From CAYURR01 sp964446745 (lineage in GTDB: Bacteria > Bacillota > Clostridia > Lachnospirales > WQUN01), in NCBI GenBank assembly GCA_964446745.1, contig CAYURR010000164.1, positions 1 to 6,657 on the forward strand: a stretch of 6,657 nt of DNA, in the 5' to 3' direction. A program made the translations under genes and the position numbers. Below, one piece after another: positions 1 to 4,301 of this stretch. The notes beneath the pieces are model-generated. The model ran no database searches and was not told where the DNA came from. It was given only the letters and a program-made list of their open reading frames with translations. Each line of letters begins with the position of its first letter. Position 1 is the stretch's first letter.

Positions 1-2
1 CC

Positions 3-89
3 AACATTATCATTGCACAACAAGTCGTCATGATAGCAACGATTTCCGCCTCCTCTGCAGCGGCGGCAGGAGCCGGTGCATCCTCTTAA
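3..89 (+). CDS. 5' piece of a gene interrupted by the serine-recombinase element (partial, enters from left edge)
   Basis: An open frame enters from the left edge and ends at TAA 87-89. The visible residues begin NIIIAQQVVMIATISASSAA and form an Ala-rich, probably helical stretch. Only the last seven codons before the stop (about 69-89) lie beyond the 8-bp core at 62-69, so this short tail belongs to the element, not to the host gene. Replacing it with sequence from 2066 onward keeps the frame and continues as ASSAAAAALQAISICRR into the downstream piece (to 2440). I therefore read this as the 5' part of one gene split by integration. The N-terminus is outside the window and I do not recognise the family. 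The alternative is that it is simply the natural 3' end of an unrelated gene; the in-phase core and the symmetric attP arms argue against that. Confidence 0.6.
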   Translation, partial: NIIIAQQVVMIATISASSAAAAGAGASS

Positions 90-90
90 T
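41..90 (+). other. attL of the element (host half-site, GGCGGCAG core, element half-site)
   Basis: The core is 62-69, with GG at 65-66 as the central, non-palindromic dinucleotide. The element arm to its right has CCGG at 73-76 (3 nt from the core) and TAAT at 87-90 (10 nt further). Both are mirrored exactly at the other end of the element. The host arm (41-61) is coding sequence of the interrupted gene and has little symmetry. The outer limits are set by symmetry with the attP arms and are approximate. The TAA that stops the left gene piece (87-89) lies inside the TAAT arm motif. Confidence 0.7.
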
Positions 91-104
91 CTACATAGCA
101 TTTG

Positions 105-140
105 AAATAGCCCGCCCTTCAAACGAGGGGCGGGCTATTT
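105..140. terminator. Strong hairpin terminator between convergent units, just inside the element's left end
   Basis: AAATAGCCCGCCC at 105-117 is fully complementary to 128-140. The stem can continue by three more pairs (one of them G-T) to a 4-nt loop (121-124). On the + strand the stem runs into TTTTT (138-142), a good intrinsic terminator. On the - strand the outgoing sequence is a weaker ATTTC. It lies 16 bp beyond the stop of the 64-codon - strand gene and 15 bp beyond the stop of the left host piece. In the excised circle it would sit directly downstream of the recombinase gene and attP, which is probably its native job. Confidence 0.8.
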
Positions 141-156
141 TTATGCTTCGATAAAT

Positions 157-351
157 TCAAGCCTTCATCAGACCTGCGTCAACAAATGCTTGTAAAAGCT
201 CGTCTTGTTGATGTGCCGGAACTAACCTACGGAGGTTATAACTAAATATGGTTTCTTTGTATTCGCGAATAGCTTCTTTTGATGGTGTGTTCGCACAAAT
301 AATGTTGTATGTATACTTATGTTCTCTATCGTTTACCTTTGCTTTTGGCAT
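157..351 (-). CDS. 64-aa conserved-looking small protein, candidate excision (directionality) factor
   Basis: A small, slightly basic protein (10 Lys/Arg against 8 Asp/Glu) that begins MPKAKVNDREHKYTYN and ends FVDAGLMKA. The start at 349-351 is chosen because GAGGTGAT lies 3 bp upstream with the GAGG core about 7 nt away. A longer start at 367-369 would bury that site inside the gene and has no ribosome site of its own. The gene diverges from the recombinase gene (96-bp gap) and is the only other gene in the element. I recognise no domain. Known directionality factors of large serine recombinases are often small, unrelated in sequence and encoded near the recombinase (for example SprB of SP-beta), so this is the obvious candidate. 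It could equally be a regulator of the recombinase promoter. Function is inferred from position only. Confidence 0.65.
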   Translation of the reverse strand: MPKAKVNDREHKYTYNIICANTPSKEAIREYKETIFSYNLRRLVPAHQQDELLQAFVDAGLMKA

Positions 352-354
352 ATC

Positions 355-362
355 ATCACCTC
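355..362 (-). promoter_or_regulatory. Shine-Dalgarno site GAGGTGAT that fixes the start of the 64-aa gene
   Basis: Read on the - strand, GAGGTGAT is an eight-base match to the complement of the 16S rRNA 3' end (GGAGGTGATCC). It lies just upstream of the ATG at 349-351, which supports real and efficient translation of this short gene and selects the internal ATG over the upstream one. Confidence 0.7.
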
Positions 363-447
363 GCACCATCGTATGCTGTTATATAGAAGGTTGAGTATGT
401 ACAGAATTGATTAGAAGTATATGATGATTGAACGGAGCTGAAACATA

Positions 448-2112
448 ATGAAAATCGCCATATACACCCGCAAATCCAAATATAGCGACAAGAGCGAAAG
501 TATCGAAAGCCAGATAGAATACTGCAAAAACGCAGCCAGAACCCGTTACCCCGAGGTTGAGGAATTCAAGGTTTATATCGATGAGGGTTTTTCAGGAGGT
601 AACACTGAGCGACCTCAATATAAGCAATTGCTCTCGGATATTCGAACAAAAAAGGAATTTCAAGCCTTGATATGCTACAAGATCGACCGAATCAGCCGTT
701 CATTAGTTGATTTTGCAAACCTACAGCAGTATCTTGAAAAGTATAACGTCAACATCATCTCCGCGAGCGAGGGCTTTGACACATCGTCGGCTTGGGGTTC
801 GGCTGTGCTCAACATTTTGATGATTTTTGCGCAGCTCGAGCGTAACAACATATCCGAGCGTATTAGAGATACGATGCTACACTACGCCAAGCAAGGCCGT
901 TGGACCGGAGGCCTCACGCCTACAGGCTTTGAAAGTAGATCGATACCATACATAGACGCATTAGGCAGTGAAAAGAATATGGTTGTGCTCTCCCCTATTC
1001 CTGATGAGATCGAGATAGTGAAACTCATCTATAGCAAGTATCTCGAACTGCGTTCGCTGAGCGCACTCGAAACATATCTGTCACAAAAGGGCATTAGGAC
1101 AAAGAAGAACAAGTCCTACTGCATGTCTACGATACGCAATATCCTTGCAAACCCCGTATATGCTGCAGCGGATAGTAACTTGTATCACTATTTCAAATCT
1201 CATGACGTTGACTTATGCAATGATGAAACCGAATACGACGGGATGTATTCTGTGATGCCTTACAACCGTGAGGACAGAAAAAAGCTCACCGACAAGCCGA
1301 TGAGCGAATGGATCATTGCGATCAGCAAGCACAGCGGGATAATTCCCGGTGATCTATGGGTGCAGGTACAACATATACTGTATGAGAATAAAGACAAGAT
1401 GCCGCGCTCCGGCACGGCCCGACATGGTATCTTTGCCGGATTGATCAAGTGTTCAAAATGCGGCTCTACAATGAGGGTAAAGAACGGAAGGGTCAGTGCA
1501 AAAGGCGGCTACAGGGAGTTTTATTATGTTTGCAACCTCAAAGAAACAAGCAAAAGAGCATGCTGTGACGTTATAAACATTAACGGCAACAAGTTAGAAG
1601 CCGATGTGCTCGACCTGCTTATAAAGATCTCATCGGACGAGGATTGCTTTAGCGAGCTACTCGAGCGCAATAAAATAAGCCAAACCGAACATCATGACGA
1701 CAGACGCGTGCATCTTGACAAACTCAAGCGTGAACTGTCCCTCAAACAATCGGGTCAACAAAATGTTATGCTTCAGCTCGCCCAGTCTTCCGATCCGGAT
1801 ATTGGTAAGCCGTTATTAGCGATGATAAAGAATTTCAGTATTGAGATAAGAGAGATCGAAATAAAAATAAGTACCCTCGAAACAGCTTTAGTCGATGAAC
1901 GGTCAAAGGAATTAGATAAGCTCTCACTGCACGACGCTTTCGCAAAGATCGGTAGTATGTCAAACGTCTACGACATCACGGAGCAGCGCTGTATCATAAA
2001 ACGCATCATCCACCACATGGAATGGAACGGCCAAGATATTACTATTTTCTTCCGGTCAGGCGGCAGCATTACAGGCGATCAGCATTTGCAGACGTATGAT
2101 ACACGATGCTAA
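448..2112 (+). CDS. Large serine recombinase (resolvase/recombinase/zinc-ribbon integrase)
   Basis: Site-specific DNA integrase/excisionase of 554 aa, a normal length for the family. The N-terminal resolvase domain (about 1-145) has YTRKS with nucleophile Ser10 and Arg8, KIDRISRS with Arg81 and Arg84, and a FAQLERNNISERIR segment leading into the long E helix. The recombinase domain spans about 155-310. A zinc ribbon follows with Cys335, Cys338, Cys362 and Cys372 or Cys373. A charged coiled-coil-like region spans about 404-490, and FFRSGGS is near the end. The ATG at 448 has CGGAG about 10 nt upstream. The gene runs across the right core (2059-2066 encodes RSGGS), so the last 15 residues and the stop come from core and host sequence. 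On the excised circle the frame would continue instead to a stop at 152-154. It should act on the attL/attR sites described here, joining them for excision if a directionality factor is present. Confidence 0.96.
   Translation: MKIAIYTRKSKYSDKSESIESQIEYCKNAARTRYPEVEEFKVYIDEGFSGGNTERPQYKQLLSDIRTKKEFQALICYKIDRISRSLVDFANLQQYLEKYNVNIISASEGFDTSSAWGSAVLNILMIFAQLERNNISERIRDTMLHYAKQGRWTGGLTPTGFESRSIPYIDALGSEKNMVVLSPIPDEIEIVKLIYSKYLELRSLSALETYLSQKGIRTKKNKSYCMSTIRNILANPVYAAADSNLYHYFKSHDVDLCNDETEYDGMYSVMPYNREDRKKLTDKPMSEWIIAISKHSGIIPGDLWVQVQHILYENKDKMPRSGTARHGIFAGLIKCSKCGSTMRVKNGRVSAKGGYREFYYVCNLKETSKRACCDVININGNKLEADVLDLLIKISSDEDCFSELLERNKISQTEHHDDRRVHLDKLKRELSLKQSGQQNVMLQLAQSSDPDIGKPLLAMIKNFSIEIREIEIKISTLETALVDERSKELDKLSLHDAFAKIGSMSNVYDITEQRCIIKRIIHHMEWNGQDITIFFRSGGSITGDQHLQTYDTRC
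2038..2087 (+). other. attR of the element (element half-site, GGCGGCAG core, host half-site)
   Basis: The core is 2059-2066. The element arm has CCGG at 2052-2055 (3 nt from the core) and ATTA at 2038-2041 (10 nt further out), the exact mirror of CCGG and TAAT in attL. The host arm from 2067 onward is coding sequence of the interrupted gene. The site lies inside the 3' end of the recombinase gene, so recombination here changes that protein's C-terminus. Confidence 0.7.
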
Positions 2113-2440
2113 GGCTATAGCACTTGATGCTGAGCTCGCATACCAGAGGCGCATCAACTGTGGCCCCAGAGACTTTGCTCCCGAAGCCAACGAGGTTCGT
2201 GTAACGATCGGCCTGTTCACAATCATCAAGCTCTTCAGGATCGTTAACCTCACCGTTGAGTCCAGAGGCTTCTGCATCCCCGAGGAATGCGAAGAGATCT
2301 CCCCGCTCAATCCTTGCGAATTCTTTGACAACTTAGACTTCCCGCTGGATATCTTTGCACCTCCGCAGAAACCCGAGTTCCTCGCAGGTGTTTCTAACAA
2401 TATCCCACGCCGCAAGAAGGATAAAGACTGCGGTTGCTAA
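2096..2440 (+). CDS. 3' piece of the gene interrupted by the element (unknown Cys-containing protein)
   Basis: The frame is open from the core (2060) through 2440. The first ATG at 2096 gives 114 aa but has no convincing ribosome site and overlaps the recombinase end by 17 bp, so an independent start is doubtful. Codons 2066-2095 read ALQAISICRR and join the left piece in phase. The protein has a basic, probably helical start (CRRMIHDAKAIALDAELAYQ). A hydrophobic beta-like core (VRVTIGLFTIIKLFRIVNL) follows, then a Pro/acidic/aromatic region with FCIPEECEE and NPCEFFDNLDFP, and a basic Cys tail ending KKDKDCGC. I do not recognise a named family. The repeated cysteines and the skin-like interruption would fit a spore-structure protein, but that is speculation. 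Two terminators follow. Without excision it is probably a silent fragment. Confidence 0.6.
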   Translation: MIHDAKAIALDAELAYQRRINCGPRDFAPEANEVRVTIGLFTIIKLFRIVNLTVESRGFCIPEECEEISPLNPCEFFDNLDFPLDIFAPPQKPEFLAGVSNNIPRRKKDKDCGC

Positions 2441-2458
2441 ACATTCCGTCAAACCCTC

Positions 2459-2488
2459 TAAATCGGGGCTAAGCCAAGCCCCGATTTA
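2459..2488 (+). terminator. Intrinsic terminator after the interrupted gene
   Basis: A perfect 12-bp stem pairs 2459-2470 (TAAATCGGGGCT) with 2477-2488, closed by a 6-nt loop (AAGCCA). It is followed by only a short TT. It lies 18 bp after the stop of the host gene. With the element integrated it would also end recombinase transcripts that read through attR. Confidence 0.75.
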
Positions 2489-2501
2489 TTAAGACATCGT
2501 T

Positions 2502-2548
2502 AAAAGGCAGAGCACATCTACACATATGTAGATGGCTCTGCCTTTTTT
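2502..2548. terminator. Second, longer hairpin terminator with T6 tract
   Basis: AAAAGGCAGAGC (2502-2513) pairs with 2535-2546. After a bulged A at 2514, CATCTAC (2515-2521) pairs with 2528-2534. The + strand ends in TTTTTT (2543-2548). The A-run at the left edge gives a T-run on the other strand, so it could work both ways. It insulates the toxin-antitoxin promoter from upstream transcription. Confidence 0.75.
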
Positions 2549-2608
2549 GTGCTTGGATAATAAATGCTCGATACTTACTTGAAAAATACTTTTACAGCTA
2601 ATATTACT

Positions 2609-2636
2609 TTGTGATATAAATAAGTCCAAGTATAAT
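2609..2636 (+). promoter_or_regulatory. Probable sigma-A promoter of the toxin-antitoxin operon
   Basis: TTGTGA (2609-2614), a 16-bp spacer and a perfect TATAAT (2631-2636) place a start near 2643, about 24 nt before the antitoxin ATG. A TTTACA (2591-2596) with TATAAA (2615-2620) at 18-bp spacing is an overlapping alternative. I see no clear operator palindrome. Confidence 0.5.
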
Positions 2637-2666
2637 GATTCGTGAGTGTGAGAAGAGAGGGTACTT

Positions 2667-2927
2667 ATGCAAGCAATTAGAGGTTATCTTGAAGATGAGC
2701 GTTTCATTCCATATGAATTTGTAATACTTCCAAAACGCACTGAAGCAATCCTTGTTATTCAAGATATGACAAAGTTATTGAAACACGATAGTGATAAAGA
2801 ATGGCTCAATGAATTTCACCACCTAATATCAAATTCAGTCGGCGAGGAATTATTGGATGAAACTTTTCCCCGCATGCATATAAGTCGCGATGTGGATGCA
2901 TTAGAAGATGAGGGGCGAACGAATTGA
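2667..2927 (+). CDS. Antitoxin-like protein paired with VapC toxin
   Basis: An 86-aa protein directly upstream of, and overlapping by 4 nt, a PIN-domain toxin; this gene order is typical of an antitoxin. The N-terminus, MQAIRGYLEDERFIPYEFVI, has the short beta-hairpin look of AF2212/DUF104-like small antitoxins (a YENGxF-like pattern), but the match is from memory and loose. The middle (34-66) is predicted-helical. The acidic tail with FPRMHISRDVDALEDEG is a plausible toxin-wrapping segment. The start is supported by GAGAGGG at 2655-2661, 5 nt before the ATG. Expected role: bind and neutralise the downstream RNase and perhaps repress the operon. No recognised ribbon-helix-helix or AbrB DNA-binding motif is visible. 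Confidence 0.8.
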   Translation: MQAIRGYLEDERFIPYEFVILPKRTEAILVIQDMTKLLKHDSDKEWLNEFHHLISNSVGEELLDETFPRMHISRDVDALEDEGRTN

Positions 2928-3325
2928 CTTATGCATTAGATACAAACATAGTTATCCGCTTGCTTCGGAATGAAGCGTCTGTGTTCAAACATTTTACCGA
3001 TGCCATAAATTCAAATGCGAATATCGCAATCCCCCCAATTGTCAATTACGAATTGCTCCGTGGCTTTTATTATCGGCCTGCCCCGGCAAAAGAGAAAGCA
3101 TATCGCATTATGTGCTCCCATTATCCTGTAGGCGAAATGACTAATGATATTTGGGAACGTGGAGCTGTCATTTACGCTGATCTACGTCGTTCAGGACGGA
3201 CAGTGGAAGATGCCGATATACTTATAGCCGCATACTGTATTGTAAACGGTTTTACCTTTGTCACGCATAATACCCGGCATTTTGAGGTTATCGAAGATCT
3301 ACAGATTGAAGATTGGGTGGAATAA
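2924..3325 (+). CDS. vapC: VapC-type PIN-domain ribonuclease toxin
   Basis: A 133-aa single PIN domain, full length for VapC. Acidic metal-binding residues are visible in the usual order: Asp6 in ALDTNIVIRLL, Glu43 in NYELLRG, and Asp98 (with Asp96) in EDADILIAA. The end motif FVTHNTRHFE (112-121) followed by IEDW is classic for the family. Known VapC toxins cleave RNA (tRNA or rRNA) with Mg2+ and are held inactive by the antitoxin. The start is TTG at 2924-2926, overlapping the antitoxin stop as TTGA. No in-frame ATG occurs before the catalytic Asp6, so TTG is required. GAGGGG (2910-2915) lies 8 nt upstream. The target RNA cannot be told from sequence. Confidence 0.93.
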   Translation: MTYALDTNIVIRLLRNEASVFKHFTDAINSNANIAIPPIVNYELLRGFYYRPAPAKEKAYRIMCSHYPVGEMTNDIWERGAVIYADLRRSGRTVEDADILIAAYCIVNGFTFVTHNTRHFEVIEDLQIEDWVE

Positions 3326-3342
3326 CTCAATATATATTGACC

Positions 3343-3348
3343 AAGGAG
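3343..3348 (+). promoter_or_regulatory. Shine-Dalgarno AAGGAG that sets the permease start
   Basis: AAGGAG ends 11 nt before the ATG at 3360. The frame is open further upstream into the toxin gene, but this site and the start of hydrophobic, family-like sequence select 3360. The in-frame GTG at 3348 overlaps the site itself and is too close. Confidence 0.65.
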
Positions 3349-3359
3349 TGAATACCACA

Positions 3360-4298
3360 ATGTCCAATCTCTACACATCCTTCTCTGTTGTATTCCCGCT
3401 GTTTTCGATGATGCTGCTCGGATATGCGCTCAGGTTCATCAAGGTGTTCAACGCAGACTTTCTTCGCGACCTGAACAACCTCTGTTTCAAGGTGTTCTTG
3501 CCGGTGCTGATCTTCTATAATATCTACAACAGCGACTTCGAAAACGACTTTTCATTAAAGCTGATTATTTTCGCGTGTTCATGTGTATTTATCAGCTTTA
3601 CGGCGTTGATGTTACTGATCCCGCTGATCGAAAAGGACAACAAGCGTCGTGGGGTCATCATTCAGGGGATATTTAGGAGCAATTACATACTATTCGGACT
3701 ACCGATGACGATATCGCTGTTCGGGGAAAGCCGCGCGTCGGTGACCGCTATACTCTCGTCGTTTGTCGTGCCGCTCTATAACATCCTGTCCGTGTTTGCG
3801 CTCGAGCTGTTCGGACGCAAGCAGATAAAATTAAAGGCGACGCTTAATAGCATCGCCAAAAATCCGTTGATTATTGCTTCGGTATTTGCATATCTGTTTA
3901 TACTCTCAGGCCTTAGATTGCCGTCATTATTACACAAGAGCGTAGGCGATATCGCAAAGATCGCAACACCGCTGTCGCTGATAGTTTTGGGTGGCTCGTT
4001 CGGCGTGAGCAATCTTAAGAACAATATAAAACCGCTCACACTCGCAATCGCCGGTAAGCTGATCCTGTTACCTGCTATCTTTATGCCCATCAGCGTTTTG
4101 TTGGGTTTTCGTGAGGCACAGCTCGTTGCATTGTTTGCGATGTTTGCTAGCCCCACGGCCGTATCGAGTTTTACGATGGCGCATGGGGCCGGTGCGGACA
4201 GCAAACTCGCGGGCGAGATCGTCGTAATGGGCTCGCTGCTGTCCATAATAACGATCTTCCTGTGGGTTGTGCTATTTAAGCAGCTCGCTTTGATTTAG
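3360..4298 (+). CDS. AEC (auxin efflux carrier) family permease
   Basis: A 312-aa inner-membrane transporter with about ten hydrophobic segments (near 8-26, 41-57, 67-90, 108-122, 127-150, 166-184, 200-217, 224-248, 254-272, 284-309). Family signatures are FRSNYILFGLP (105-115), the KNPLIIASV segment (167-175) that opens the second half, PLSLIVLGGSF (204-214), and ASPTAVSSFTMAHGAGAD (263-280) before the last helix. Bacterial AEC proteins export or take up small carboxylates such as malate or malonate; the substrate here is unknown. The gene starts 34 bp after vapC with no terminator between, so read-through from the toxin operon is possible but probably incidental. It ends 3 bp from the convergent peptidase gene with no hairpin between them. 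Confidence 0.9.
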   Translation: MSNLYTSFSVVFPLFSMMLLGYALRFIKVFNADFLRDLNNLCFKVFLPVLIFYNIYNSDFENDFSLKLIIFACSCVFISFTALMLLIPLIEKDNKRRGVIIQGIFRSNYILFGLPMTISLFGESRASVTAILSSFVVPLYNILSVFALELFGRKQIKLKATLNSIAKNPLIIASVFAYLFILSGLRLPSLLHKSVGDIAKIATPLSLIVLGGSFGVSNLKNNIKPLTLAIAGKLILLPAIFMPISVLLGFREAQLVALFAMFASPTAVSSFTMAHGAGADSKLAGEIVVMGSLLSIITIFLWVVLFKQLALI

Positions 4299-4301
4299 TG
4301 A

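Larger units (their letters stand above)
62..2058 (+). mobile_element. Minimal integrated serine-recombinase element, about 2.0 kb, inserted inside a gene
   Basis: One copy of the 8-bp core plus everything up to the second copy is 1,997 bp. Seen directly: identical GGCGGCAG at 62-69 and 2059-2066; a large serine recombinase ending at the right junction; a small - strand gene near the left end; a hairpin terminator just inside the left end. The core lies at the same codon phase in the two host pieces, so excision would restore the frame. The ends joined as in a circle give symmetric arms (ATTA, CCGG and their complements at identical distances from the core). Family knowledge: large serine recombinases integrate at short identical cores without target duplication, usually with the recombinase gene next to one att site. 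No cargo, plasmid, phage structural or transfer genes are present. It may be a self-mobile unit or a domesticated skin-like intervening element. Confidence 0.8.

Noticed and set aside
62..69. Possibility that the 8-bp repeat is just chance in Ala-rich (GCG/GCA) codons
   Set aside because: Chance alone could produce it, but the matching codon phase, the recombinase ending exactly there and the mirrored CCGG and ATTA/TAAT arms make coincidence unlikely.
352..447. Promoters in the gap between the 64-aa gene and the recombinase gene
   Set aside because: TATGAT (420-425) and TATA-rich stretches near 377-384 are present, but no convincing -35 at 16-18 bp was found for either strand; not listed as features.
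448..2112. IS607-type or short resolvase/invertase interpretation
   Set aside because: 554 aa with recombinase domain, zinc ribbon and coiled-coil region; no TnpB partner and no inverted repeats around an invertible segment were seen.
2056..2415. Open frame on the - strand opposite the 3' host piece
   Set aside because: Fully antisense to a frame with better coding character; Ser/Ala/Leu-rich composition typical of an antisense shadow; no ribosome site.
3258..3359. Upstream extension of the permease frame into vapC
   Set aside because: The extra 34 residues overlap the toxin gene and lack a ribosome site; the AAGGAG site and the hydrophobic N-terminus favour ATG 3360.
3776..4246. Open frame on the - strand inside the permease gene
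   Set aside because: Mirror image of a gene with clear AEC family motifs and membrane segments; no independent start signal.
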